A DNA stretch of 64,000 nucleotides, from NCBI GenBank assembly GCA_963555705.1, contig OY743183.1:26633932-26697931 (forward strand). The letters run 5' to 3'. This document shows, piece by piece, positions 33,337 through 44,813 of this stretch. The notes under the pieces were generated by a model that did no database searches, was not told the origin of the DNA, and worked only from the letters and a program-made list of their open reading frames with translations. A program made the translations under genes and the position numbers. Within the stretch, counting starts at the first letter, position 1, and each line of letters opens with the position of its first letter. This DNA is from Ligustrum vulgare (lineage: Eukaryota; Streptophyta; Magnoliopsida; Lamiales; Oleaceae).

Positions 33337-34229
33337 CTTTTTCATCAACTTCATAGTATAGTATGCATGGTGGTCATCATACTTCCCATGCTTAAAATCT
33401 TCCTACAATCATTAGCAACAGAATCCTGAAACCACCCATAAATGTATAAAATTCAAAAAAAAACTAAACCCATGAATTCATACAAAATATCAATAAAGAA
33501 AACATACAGAATCAATTCCATTGGTCCTCCACCTGTCCACCGGACCTTCATTCAAGTCCGACTCTATTTCTGAAATCCCAGCATACAATCTTGTTGACTT
33601 AGTTTTGCAATAGTTTACACTAATTCTTGAAGCAAATGAATGTGAAATTTTCATGAAAAAATCTCTTTTGTGGGTTTCAGATAATTCGGGTTTTCTAGAT
33701 AGAATATTGGGGATTGAAGTTAGGGATGTCAAACTGGTCGAGTCGGGCCGGCTCGGCCCATGAAGGTCATGTTTGGTCAGGCTCACGAGTTGGGCTAGAG
33801 GCGGCTCGTTTGGAAGATAAGCTGAGTCGGGTCAGCTTACGACCCGGACGGGCCAACTCGTGGCTCGTTCATTTTTTTCTAACTTTCTACTAATACTAAA
33901 ATAATTTAAATTATTAAAATTTAAAATTGTATACAAACTTGACGAGCTTGAAATGGACTTGACGAGTCTGAAACGAGCTAGATGAGCCTGAAACGAGCCT
34001 GCCCATTTCGTGACTTGTTGGGCTTTCACGAGCCAGCCCACGAGTTTCACGAGCCGAACCCGAACTGTTCAACACCTGAATTTCAGTCCTGTCCAAACCC
34101 AAGTCCCTTTTTTCACGATCCGATCAGAGCTTTTAAGGAGCTGAACCGAGCTGAACTCACGAACTGTCCGGGCCGTTTGCCACCCTTAATTGAAGTAGTA
34201 GAAAGTGTTGGGATTGGGAATGTCGTCAT
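33337..34229 (-). pseudogene. Partial copy of the PnsB5-like gene, exons 1-2, split by a hAT element
   Basis: Exon 1 spans 33508-34229. After removing the inserted hAT element and one copy of its target repeat it is exactly 246 bases, as in the intact gene, and the start codon at 34229 and the donor site are kept. The residues are very similar, for example PNILSRKPELSETHKRDFFM and ARLYAGISEIE-like text. Exon 2 (33337-33402) is 66 rather than 61 bases because of a 5-bp tandem duplication of tacta, which shifts the frame. Exons 3-5 are missing. The copy cannot make the protein. Confidence 0.9.
33721..34188. mobile_element. hAT-type MITE, 468 bp, in the duplicated exon 1
   Basis: Perfect 8-bp target duplication attgaagt at 33713-33720 and 34189-34196. 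Ends TAGGGATGTCAAAC and GTTTGCCACCCTTA are an imperfect inverted repeat. The intact gene copy at 23.99 kb is an empty site with a single attgag-like sequence, so the insertion came after the duplication. The interior is non-coding, rich in cgagcc / gagctcg-like motifs. Confidence 0.92.
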
Positions 34230-35115
34230 TTCAGTTATTCTTCTTTTCAATTAAGGGACTGAACTAGCTTTTATGTGCATATGAAGTTCCTCTTTTGAAT
34301 TATTATTCATGCATGTGAATCACTGTTGTATTGCATACTGGAGGAAATGTAAAATGGGTGATGGATAGCCTCTTTGCATCTTATCCAAGTTTTAGCTCAA
34401 CTCTTTAATCTAGATATCCATTTTCTACCTTCTACGTTTTCTTTTTTTGGTTACTACAAATTACTTTACTCGATAATTTTTATTTTTATTGCTTATTATT
34501 TTTATATTTTAGCATAATGTCATCTTATTTAAAAAAATGTTGAAGTTAATATTTTCGATCCTAAAAAAAACTACTTCAGGTGGTCAGGTGTATTTGATTC
34601 ATAAGGCGGAAAAGAAAAGATTTTCCATGTAAGTTGGAAAAAAAAAAAAAAAAAATCTTAGCAAGATGGAGAGAAGATTTTCCAAGAAAATGGCTTAGTT
34701 TGTGCATTCCATGTTTGTACATGAAAAATGTTTTACATGTCAATTGATTCAGTCAAACACAATGTTGGAAAATATTTCTTATGGAAATGACATTTTCTAT
34801 GGAAAATTTAATTAATCAAACATACGTCGAGAATTTGAAAATTCCCTACAACTCGAAGACTACTCAAAAGTATTTTGACAAAACTTTAGAATCCCAGCCG
34901 CATCCCATCCAAGTAAGCGTCACATGCACACTAGAACATACTGCTAGAAGGCAAAGCCATTGATAGATAAAAAATTTGGGTGACTGTTTGCACTCCAATA
35001 GTTAACTCAATGGTCGAACGAGAGTGTAAGAAAAGAGTGCAAGAGACGGGATAAGTGGGATTTTGCTAGGGTTAGAAAATATTCATACATTGATTGTGAA
35101 ATGAACTTAGATAAT

Positions 35116-36230
35116 ATACAAAGAGAATGGAATGAACCAAAATAGTTAGTGGACCGAACCTAAACCTAGCCCCAAAAAGATGTTGTTTGATTTTTGGTTA
35201 AGTACATAAATACACAACTCCAAAGGACATATTGTTAAATATCATGTATTTTGAAAGATATATTAACGATACAAAACATATTATTAAAACCAAGTAAAAT
35301 TATGGCATCTGTTTCGACCAAAAAAATAAAAAGAACGTGCATCCCAGTATTTCGAGACCTCCCAGTTTCTCTACCGCAACCCCAACCAGTTACGATCATG
35401 TCCAATATGCAAACTCCTACTCACTTCAAATTAATGTGCAGAATCTCTACTTTTCTTTAGAGATAATTCCTCTACTATCCCTAATATATTTGTTGGATTC
35501 AATTAAATAAAGATGTAGAAATGATCATGTTCTGCAAAATGTTCTGGCTATTGATAATGTATATCAATAGAAGAAGCTAAAAGCACTACTAGAAGTATTA
35601 TTTTCGGAGTTGAAAATATTGAACACATTTTTCTAGGGCTGAGGGATTTGGCTTCTGAGGGACAATTTGAACATTAACACATAAATATAGATTCATATTC
35701 TGATGAAAGTCAAGATGACCTTGTCCCCGAACCTTGAAAACCACCACAAATCGTTGCAACAGTAAGTGCCGCTAGTACTTAAGACCGCAGTTGTCCTATC
35801 TTCCTCTAATTCTTGATAATTTGGCAATTTTGCAACATATGTCCTCCAAGAATGAAGATGGTGAAGTTCAGCCCTTGAAACATAATTTGCAACTTAAGTC
35901 CTCGAGTCAAAATTGTAGTTATGGTCCTCCTTTTAAATTTGTAGCACATGCCCTTTGTTTCATAAATTACAAAAATACAAAACCATAACTCTATTGCAAA
36001 AATTGAAACAAAATGGGAAAATATGGAGTCATAATCTACCATCTTTATTACATGACTCAATGAAACAATACATGATTTTACAACGAAATATTTAGGCCAT
36101 AAAACAACAAAACACCATTCATTCATCCAATAACAAATAAATCACATAATCCTCATATCGTTATTTGCTAATATATGCATAAACTAAAATTATTCGTTTC
36201 TAAATACACATAACATTATCAAAAACCTTC
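35116..36230. other. Intergenic sequence, no gene recognised
   Basis: AT-rich, without a long coding frame. The frames at 35806-36126 lack coding features and overlap on both strands. Confidence 0.5.
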
Positions 36231-37262
36231 TGAATTAATTACAATTGTAACTTAATTTCAATTTTGTACCTAATTACAGCTGCAACTAATTAATTACTAT
36301 TATAACTAAATTGTGTAGTGTAAGTCACTCAAAATTTCAATTTTTTTTTAAATTAATTAAATTGGTTACAAGTTATGATTAATTACAATTGTAACTTAAT
36401 TACAATTAAAATTTAATTACAGTTTACAATTAATTACAAATGTAACTTTCATTCAATTTTGTAATCAGTTATAATTGCAATTTTCCTTCAACTTTGTAAT
36501 TAATTACAATTAAAAATTCATTTCAATTTTGCAATTAATTGCAATTGTAACTAGTGAATTTGTAAAATATGACATATTTTTTTTGGTTAAAATTAATTGA
36601 ATTAGTTACAACGTTTACCTTATTTACAAATACAATTGCAACTTAATTAGATTTTATAATAAATCGTAATTGTAATTTTAATTTAATTTTGTAATTAACT
36701 ACAATTGTAACTAATTAATTCGTAAAACGTGACATTTTTTTCCTAAAATTATTTGAATTAGTAACATTCATCTTAATTACAACTACGATTGCATACTCTG
36801 TTTGTTAAACTTTTTGTGTTTAAAATCATTTTTTTTAATATATTTTCTGAGTAAAACATGTGGTTGAAAAGTGGAGAAAGAAAATATGTGTGGTTAAAAA
36901 GTAGTTTGAAGAAATTGGGATGTTAAAACATGTTTTAAACATTTTTATCAAACAGATGCTTAATTTCTTTTTGTAGTGATTTACAACTTAAAATTAATTT
37001 AAAATTGTAACTTTATTTCGATTTTGTAATTAATTACACCCGTAACTTTACTTCAATTTTGTGATCAATTATAATTGTAAGTTTATTTTAATTTTATAAT
37101 TAATTACAATTGTAACTTTATCTTTTCAATATGTAATTATTACAGTATGTAATTTTTTTCAAAATTATAAATTACATTATGTAATTTTCATTACACAAAA
37201 TTACTTAAGTGTAAATCTTAATTTATAATTTATTACATTAGTTCATAAATCGTAATTTATTA
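36230..37262. repeat. Palindromic low-complexity array 1 (TTACAATTGTAA family)
   Basis: About 1 kb dominated by variants of aattacaattgtaacttaat, in which ttacaattgtaa is a perfect 12-bp palindrome. Units are not of constant length. A MITE-like block at 36791-36960 (ctgtttgttaaac ... tcaaacagatgc) interrupts it. The array at 55540-56250 shares unique landmarks such as attactattataact and aagtcact, so both come from the same ancestor. Confidence 0.8.
36791..36960. mobile_element. Short MITE-like insertion in array 1
   Basis: Ends gcatactctgtttgttaaac and tttttatcaaacagatgc form an imperfect inverted repeat. The 170-bp body resembles blocks near 22255, 25223 and 45290. It has no reading frame. 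Confidence 0.55.
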
Positions 37263-38240
37263 CAAACAATCCATCACCAACACTTTTTTCTCCACCTCAA
37301 AATCCCTTCTCACCATCACCACTATCATCATCACCTCAAAAACCATTACCACCTCCACCGATCCATATTCACAAACAACTGATTTGGTATGTATTGAAGA
37401 CATCGTGCTCTTGTATGAAGACAATTATCGTGACTGTATATCTTGAGAATATAAATTCCTGTACCAACACGCCCCTATATCCACCCAGCAAATGGAATAG
37501 CAATCTGGTTGGGCTTAATTTCTTTCATCGGTATATGGAAAGCATTTCATTCTCTGCATTGTCCACAGGAAGACACATTTGTCAAAAGTAAAACCTGAAT
37601 GTATTTCTTACGAAAGAAAATCTGAATAATGATAGTAATTGCCCTTGTCAGCAGACCCACTATCACCACCAAGTTAATGAGGAGGTTGACTGGTTTTGAA
37701 AACACCCAGATGCTAACTACAACGGCAAGTCAGATTTGGAGGAGAAGAGTGAGAAGTGTTGGAGAAGGTTGGGAGAAGAATGAGAGAAAAATAATTGCGT
37801 AATGCTATTCTACTACCCGGTGTACCACACTGGGCACCACCCCCCTCACATGGGAGGTGGGAACGCTGATTATGGGGCGGTCCCACACACATTCATGTGA
37901 GGGTATGACACCTAGTGTAGCAAATTTTTGGTGTTAGAATGGCATAATTCAAAATAATTAGATCTGTTTTTCAATTTGCAATTAGAGAGAATGGTTTTAG
38001 CTATTAATACCCGAGTTTTTGTAAATAATTCTTAATCACCTGTTTTATTATAATTAAATTTTAAAACCATGTTTTTAGGTTATTTTCCCTTTGATGTAAT
38101 TAATCGGCCCAATTTAATTGTCGATGTTGAATCGATCAATATGAGACCGCATCCCCACGAGTATGCAATGTAATTTATAGATATAACATAGTCCCCCAAG
38201 TTTGAATCGTACATTCATGTGTCGGGCAGACATTGAAATA
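37263..38240. other. Intergenic sequence, no gene recognised
   Basis: Contains Pro/Ser-rich low-complexity sequence (37270-37380), an unremarkable frame at 37394-37591 and an inverted repeat around 37841-37910 (ccctcacatggg / catgtgaggg). No known family is recognised. Confidence 0.4.
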
Positions 38241-38529
38241 CTCTCTCCATCCCAATTATATAGGCTTATTTGACTTTTTACACAGATTAAGAAAATATAT
38301 TTAATGTCATTAAAAAAGTAATTTTTGTAAAGAAAAATTCCAACTTACCTTTATTTAATATCAAAACTATTATATTGAAAGTAATAAATAAGGATATATT
38401 GATAAATAAACAAAATAAATACTTTTCAGTAAAGAAACAAGTTTATATAATTGGGATAAACGAAACAAGTTTATATAATTGGAATAAACGAAAAATGAAA
38501 TACAATTTATATAATTGAGACATAGGGAG
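38241..38529. mobile_element. Stowaway-like MITE, 289 bp
   Basis: Bounded by TA on each side (38239-38240 and 38530-38531). The ends ctctctccatcccaattat and ataattgagacatagggag are an imperfect inverted repeat of the CTCCCTCC-type seen in plant Tc1/mariner (Stowaway) MITEs. No coding sequence. Confidence 0.8.
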
Positions 38530-38918
38530 TATATGTTATTAACTAGCCAAGGGCTTATAGATTGCCCCAAAATATGAGTTGTCAAAAACATATGAATACT
38601 TTTAAATAGTTTTCAAGATATGAGGGATTACAGATGACCTCTAAAATATGAGCAAGTGAGGGCTTACAAACTGTCTCTAAAATATCAGTGTATGATTTGT
38701 TGAATTTTCAACTGCATCTCCTCTATAATATGAACTAAAATCAACTTGTAATACAATATAATATCTCCACAAAACTTAAATAGAATATACTGGAATGATT
38801 TGACCATTCAAAATACTCATGAAGATAAAGTGTGAATAATAGAAAATCAAATTCCTCCGGGATATAACATGCAAAGAGCCTATCATGTATCATGGTAGAT
38901 AAATTCTTTTATAACTTA

Positions 38919-39890
38919 GAGCATCTACAATGATGATCTAAAAAAAGTTTTGATTTAACATCCCGAAAATCACTTTTACCTCTTGATATATATCCTCATG
39001 GATCTAAATCAGGATTGTCCTCCAGTTGATAGATGTAAATTAAAATTTATAAATTTAGTCACTTCATGTTATTTTTTTAATTTGCACAAATATTCTTTCT
39101 AGTAAATTTCTTAAGTTAATTTAGTTTCGATTTTTGTATTTATATGTCTATTACGAAAAAATCGATATAAAATTTTTTAAAATTTGGTTAAAAATTAAAA
39201 ATAAAATTTTGAAATTTGGTTAAGAAAAAAAGTATCCCCTTATATGGGGATATAAGGGAATAAATATGGATAAAATATGTATACCTGCATATATCCACAT
39301 ATATCCATATCAAGTGGGCCACGTAAGTTATAAATTTGGATGCAAATGTGCATCTAAATATATATTTTCTTCCAAAATGTTTATTTAGTGCATCTTCAGT
39401 GCATTCCGTGGATGGGGAAATATACACATGACACGTCAGCAAATAGACGAAATATGATAAAAATCCATCTCCAATGCACAACATAGATTACGATATTAGG
39501 CTGATATGGTGCTAAAAAAAATAAACATTGTGGGGGTAGATTGTCTACATCTAGACGCTCCGTGAGATATACTGACTCAGCATTAACTTTTATTTTTTAA
39601 TTATTTAATTATTATAAATAAGGACGTTGGCCAATCAGGTTTTATAATACAAGTTATTTCTATTTGGACTATTTATAAAGTGAGAAATCCTGTAGAGAAA
39701 ACTCAATTTATACATAGTAATTAATTTTAAATTTAAATAAAAATGCTACATAATCAATATTATTTAAATGTAGACGGAACCATTGGAGAGTAAATTTTTG
39801 ACTTCTCCATCTATTTATCCACGCTCTCTAAAAGTCCTTCTATTTTATTACCACGTCGACCCCAATCCATAAAGTGCATTGGAGATGCTC
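38919..39890. mobile_element. MITE-like element, 972 bp, TTA target site
   Basis: Flanked by tta (38916-38918 and 39891-39893) with ends GAGCATCTACAATG and CATTGGAGATGCTC in inverted orientation. A 3-bp TTA duplication suggests a PIF/Harbinger (Tourist-like) origin, but the superfamily is not certain. Additional gcatcttcagtgcattcc / aatccatctccaatgcac motifs inside suggest a nested or duplicated relative at about 39388-39480. Confidence 0.68.
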
Positions 39891-39893
39891 TTA

Positions 39894-41219
39894 AATCAAA
39901 TTTACACCCCCATTGGAGATGAATCCGGTGATTTTGGAGATCTAAATCACTAATTAAATCTAATATGCACCACGACTAGAGATACTCTTAAGCTCTGTTT
40001 GATATGAAAGATTTTTCATGGAAAATGGAAAATGTTTTTCATTTTTCAACTTTTGCATTGTTTGATTGCCTAATTTTCTCATGGAATTCGTTTTCCAAAT
40101 TTTCTTGAAATCTATTATTTTTCTTGATTTTAAGGAATTGGTTTTCTTGACACTTTGTTGGGAATTAAGGTGGAAAATCATTTTCGCCTTGTTTTGTCCT
40201 TTTTGTTGCTGTTAATTGACTTTTTTGTTTTAGAAATTAACATTATTATTATCAAGTACAAATGTATGAAAAATATATTAAAAAAAATTGATTGAAACAG
40301 CAAAATTTTACTTTATTTTTCATAGAAAATAATGTCAACCAAACAACAAAACTTGAAAATTCTTCTACTTTTTCCACTTAGAAAATTAAACCAATCAAAC
40401 ACATTAAACTTCTAATTTCCAAGAATTCATGTACTTCACAAAAATAATATAATGAATATACTAGTAGTAATAATGTAATGTTATCGAAGGACTATTCGAT
40501 GGCTACAAATCGCCAATTTTTTTTCTAAGTAAAATGTACGATTGAAAATCGGAGAGATAAATGTATTTGATTAAAAAGTAGTTTGAAAAAATATATTGTT
40601 TATAAATTAATTTATAAATTGTAATGATTACGTAAAAGAACTCAATTTAAATTACTAGTGTCACAATAGTCCCCAAGTTTGAAAATAGATGCTCAGATAA
40701 TACATGGACTTGTAGGCAGGTAAGATGCTCTGAAGATATAGATGCAGATGTGAGTCTCTGTAGATAAGCAACTATGAGGAAATTGATGCAAAGGTAAAAC
40801 TTTGAAGAAGTAGCTGTGGCAAAGATGATGCAGAGGTGATGCTCTAAAGATAAACAACTACGATGAAGTGGATGCAAAGCAAGACCCTGAAGATATGCAC
40901 CTGTATGAAGCTGATTCAGAGGTGAGATTTCGAAGATAAGCAATTGTGATGAAACTGCTGCAAAGGCTAGACTCCGAGTATAATCAACTTTCTTCTCGAA
41001 GCAATAATATTTTCTTGCATAAAAGATGATTGATCCATGTTAATGGCTTCTTCCATGATGGATGATTCATCCATGGAAGGCTCGTCTTCGTAGGTATCCA
41101 AGGTGGGCCTTCTTCGAGGTTTTTTCACCCCTACTTTCGAAGCTATTATACTTCCTTACATGTAGATGATTCATCCATGCCAAGGGCTTCTTCAATGGTC
41201 GATAGTGCATCTTTGGTAG
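39894..41219. other. Intergenic sequence with dispersed repeat copy 3
   Basis: Bases 39991-40437 are the longest copy of the dispersed repeat (see 1-150 and 24656-24990). It starts gctctgtttgatatgaaaga and ends near aaccaatcaaacacattaaa, which hints at TIR-like tttgat / atcaaa ends. Bases 40670-41040 contain degenerate repeated text such as gcagaggtgatgctctgaag, with a unit of about 50-60 bases. No gene is recognised. Confidence 0.5.
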
Positions 41220-42707
41220 TAGAGGTGTCAAGACGGACGGACGGGCCGACCAGACCTGTGAAAATCGGCTCGAATCGACCCGGGACAGAGGGCTGACCCG
41301 TGCGGGTGGTTCACTGGTCAAGAATTTGTGAATCGTAGGTTTCGCGAGTCAAACATTCGCGAACCGCAGTTAACCCACTGACCTGTGAAAAAAATTGTTT
41401 TTTATTAAATATTGTAGCATTGAAAATCTCTTTTCTTCTACAAATTTCAATACAACTTTTAAATCAAAATTTTTTTCTCCCTAATAGCTAAGTGTGGGGG
41501 AAATTTAACCTTGCACAAATACAAAGTAAACAAGATTAATCTCAATCTATGACAAGTAATTGGAATGATAATATTAACAAGAATCAAGAATAAGAAAAAC
41601 TCCCTAAAACTTGACAAATGCCACAATCGTGTAGTTCAAATCGAGAGCTCAGAAATTGCCCCAATAACCACAATCGGAAACACCACACGAAGCAGGGAAG
41701 AGCACACTCCGAGGCAACTGTAACCCACGAATTTTCACCAAGAAAATCGCACCAGCAGAGGCCTAAGCCGGACGCACCAAAACACGGTGCAAACAAGCCG
41801 CGCACGGAGACGGCAAAGGAAGGAGCAGCCAACCACAAAGGAGGCAGCAAACCGGAGGCCAAGAAACGTGGAGCAGGGTTGCAAGGTACAAATTCTCACA
41901 GAGAGAGCCAAACACTATCGATCACGAAGAAGGCGAGAGAGAGCGGCTTTAGAGAGTGCATGAGTTGTGTCTTAACCGAGAGAGTGAGGAGCGTAGGATA
42001 GATATAAGGTAGGTTTAAGTTTAATTAGGAGAATGGGTCGAGTGCCTAATTAAACTCGGGTCGCCAATCAGATCCACCTACCGAGCAATAGGGCCAACGA
42101 CCCAATTAACACCTTAAGGTAAAGTGATAAAGTCTCTAACCTGTCATTCTCGTGGGTTACGCATATTGTGGTTAGTCGAGGTAAATAATTCTTCGATCAT
42201 GGGCTGAAGGCCTACGAAGCTAAAAAATTGACCCGATGTTTCATCATCACCCCCGGGGTTTGTTTGGGACCAAAAATCCCAACGCTAAGAAACGTAATGT
42301 TCTTTGATAATAGTAATTAGAAATACATTTAACATTTAATTATTATTTGTTTATGTTTTATTTAAATTTTCAAATTTAGAAGTAATTCATTTAATATAAA
42401 ATATACATTTAAATTCTATGTAAATATTTTATGGTATAAATATGAATTTATCATTTTAATAATTTTGTACTTAGAAATTTGACAAAAAAAAATTGCTATA
42501 AATAAGAAAATTTATATTTTTGTTCATACAGGCCAAATCAGAAAGAGTCGCGACCCGCATGGGCCAGCTGACGGGAATGGGTTGTAATTCAAAATTTGTG
42601 GGTTGACCCGGAACCCGCAGAGGGCGTGCTTTTTTTCATGCGGCCTGTTACCGAGCTTTTATGTTGGCGGGCCAACCCGACCTGGACCAGCCGAATTGAC
42701 ACCTCAA
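41220..42707. mobile_element. hAT-type element, 1488 bp, non-autonomous
   Basis: Perfect 8-bp target duplication tttggtag at 41212-41219 and 42708-42715. Ends TAGAGGTGTCAA and TTGACACCTCAA are inverted repeats. Subterminal parts are rich in gacccg / cgggtc. No hAT transposase domain is seen. Flanking text on both sides (gctcatcttc, gctcgtcttc) is similar, showing that the insertion landed in a local repeat. Confidence 0.9.
41493..42283 (-). mobile_element. LTR-like insertion nested in the hAT element
   Basis: Flanked by gctaag on both sides (41487-41492 and 42284-42289), so a 5-6 bp target duplication is likely. On the minus strand it begins GTTGGGATTTTTGGTCCC and ends near CCCCCACA. The G/C-rich middle (41618-42001) has long open frames on both strands with low-complexity composition; I take these as artefacts of base composition. 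Most likely a solo LTR, possibly copia type. Confidence 0.5.
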
Positions 42708-42715
42708 TTTGGTAG

Positions 42716-44250
42716 GCTCATCTTCATAGGTGTCAAGGGGATCCTCTTTGGGGTACTTCACACTTCTCCTTTTGACTAGGCCGTAGTTGTGTTTTTTAAC
42801 AATGATTTTGTCAATTCCTCTCCGAATTTACCTATAGTTCATCCATACCTATATATACTAGGGACAAGTCACATTTTGGGGTTCTTTTCAGTTCAAAATC
42901 ATATCAAAACGCTGTCGAATTATCAAGGAAACTTATTGGCTCAAGAACGAAGATTGAAAATTTATGCAAAATGAAGAATAATTTCGAGTCATGAATTCTA
43001 CAAAATCCTTTTGTATATATTCTTTAATTATGTTTCTAAACTAGGCTTTATGTTAGAACTGTGGTGAAGTTTTACTTTTCGGATTTCATATTTTGATTTA
43101 TTGTTTAATTAATACAATTTATGAGTTTGAACAATTAATTCTTACTTTTATTTATCTACAATTACTTGATCACTAGTTGTATGATTGTTGTGACATTTTC
43201 TTAAATTCGAAAGATTGAAAATACATTATACATGTTTTAATTGCCCCAAAATTCGATAGGGTATAGAAATATACTTCTATACTTTGTATTATTTTCAAAA
43301 AATTTCAATTTTCAAAAATTTTCATAAAAATCTTTGTCAAATAAGCTTTAATATAGTGATGATATCTATTGAGGAAAATTGCACATTGGTCCTCAACCTA
43401 GTTGAGAATATGTATTTTGGAATAGTGATTTTTTAAGAATGAATGGTTAAAAAATCAATAGAAAAGAATATATTGAAGAATGTATAGTTGAAAGTAAGAA
43501 AGAGAAAAATGTATTCTGAAATAGTGATTTTTTTGAGAAAAAGTATTTTGAAATATTGATTTCTTTAAGAGAGAGAGAGAGAGAGAGAGAGTGGAAAATA
43601 TACGGTTGAAAGTAAGATAGAAAAATGCATTAAATTATAATTAGGCTCAAACAAGGACATAGCAAGTAGTTCCCTAACATTTAGAAATGAGCAAGTTGTT
43701 CCCCGACCTTTAATAATAGTTGCACATCAGTACCTAAAACAGAAACAGTCCATATCCCTGTTGAAATCATTAGGCGGCTCTCCCATATCCAACTTTACGA
43801 AATAAGATTTTGTTTTGCAACAGAGTCTGGTGCCCAAAATTTTGAAATTTTAAGTGATGCATTTTAATATTTTATCATGAGGGTAATATGATAAATTAAC
43901 GAAAATTTTGAATGGTTTCTGCCAATGGAGATTGATTGTACAACTTTAAGAAAAATCGAGGTCTTGCTCCTTTTTTATATATTTGGGACCAATAATGCAA
44001 TTTCCTAATTAATTGAGGAAACTATGGTAGCCGTTCTATATGTGATCATCTACAAGGGTGTTTTTGATTGCAAATCTACGATGGTGAAAAATAGGTAAAA
44101 AGAAGCTTGGAGATTATTTTCATGAAAAATATGAATTGAAAGTACTTACCTAGGAAAAAATGAAAAAATTTCCAAATTTCATTGTTTGATTGACATTATT
44201 TTATTTGATGAATTTCATTCGTTGACACCTTTAACCAAGATGGTGGAACT
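42716..44250. other. Intergenic sequence, no gene recognised
   Basis: AT-rich, with a GA tract at 43569-43590. The block at 43440-43640 is a MITE-like repeat related in reverse to 22060-22210. The block 43660-43990 contains gcaagtagttccctaacatt, resembling the text at 45190-45250 (agttgtcccccagcctatt). Confidence 0.45.
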
Positions 44251-44252
44251 GG

Positions 44253-44520
44253 AAACCCAACGAACTTGCTTCAGCCCCCTTCTGCTGCTTCAACTAAACC
44301 AGCAAGTGGAGCCAATGCTCCCACAAATGCAAGATACTTCCATCTAATAATACAACTCCTCTATCATTTCTTCAGTCCTACAATTACGGTTGAAATAAGA
44401 CCGTTGGAAGAGGTACTCAGAATGCACCCTTCACCAGTCATGCACGATGACTCTTTTCTATTACACTCATCAGCAAATGGTTCATTCAGGAGAAGCATTA
44501 CAGAATACTAAAATCCCAAC
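44253..44520 (+). other. Exon-like segment, unrecognised
   Basis: A plus-strand frame reads FNQDGGTGNPTNLLQPPSAA, STKPASGANAPTNARYFHLI and continues to a stop at 44511. Protein-like composition in the first half suggests a coding remnant. There is no clear splice site and I do not recognise the family. It is about 300 bases beyond the 3' end of the helicase gene, on the opposite strand. Confidence 0.25.
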
Positions 44521-44813
44521 CGCCATGTATTTAAACCATGAAGTCACAGTCTGTGCAAGGTGGATTCGATGGTATTCAATACTACATTAATCCATGGTAA
44601 AAACGTGCAAATATACAGAAAAAAAGGGAACCATGAAAAACAACAAAACTGGCCATTTCTGTCTTTCATTTTTATGATAAAGAAGTTGGGACTGTCGTTC
44701 GAGTACAAACTTAGGATTCTAGTTTCGAAATAAATAAATAAATAAAATTGGATGCATAAAATAAAAACTCGCACGGATGAGAAAATGATGATTTGGCTAC
44801 AAATTACCTCATC

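Larger units (their letters stand above)
33308..35115. repeat. Segmental duplication, copy B
   Basis: Matches 23590-26115 in the same order and orientation, with insertions and deletions. It stops in intron 2 of the PnsB5-like gene, so exons 3-5 were never copied or were lost. To the right the match runs through cattcatacattgattgtga to about 35115. Confidence 0.88.

Noticed and set aside
35806..36126. 106-residue minus-strand frame and overlapping plus-strand frame
   Set aside because: No start context, no domain, overlapping frames on both strands, and no splice support.
37841..37910. Inverted repeat ccctcacatggg / catgtgaggg as a terminator or MITE
   Set aside because: No target duplication or matching ends were found, and plant RNA polymerase II genes do not use such terminators.
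41584..42001. Long overlapping frames on both strands (127 and 92 residues)
   Set aside because: They lie in a G/C-rich part of an LTR-like insertion, have low-complexity composition and no domain. Open frames on both strands at once point to base composition.
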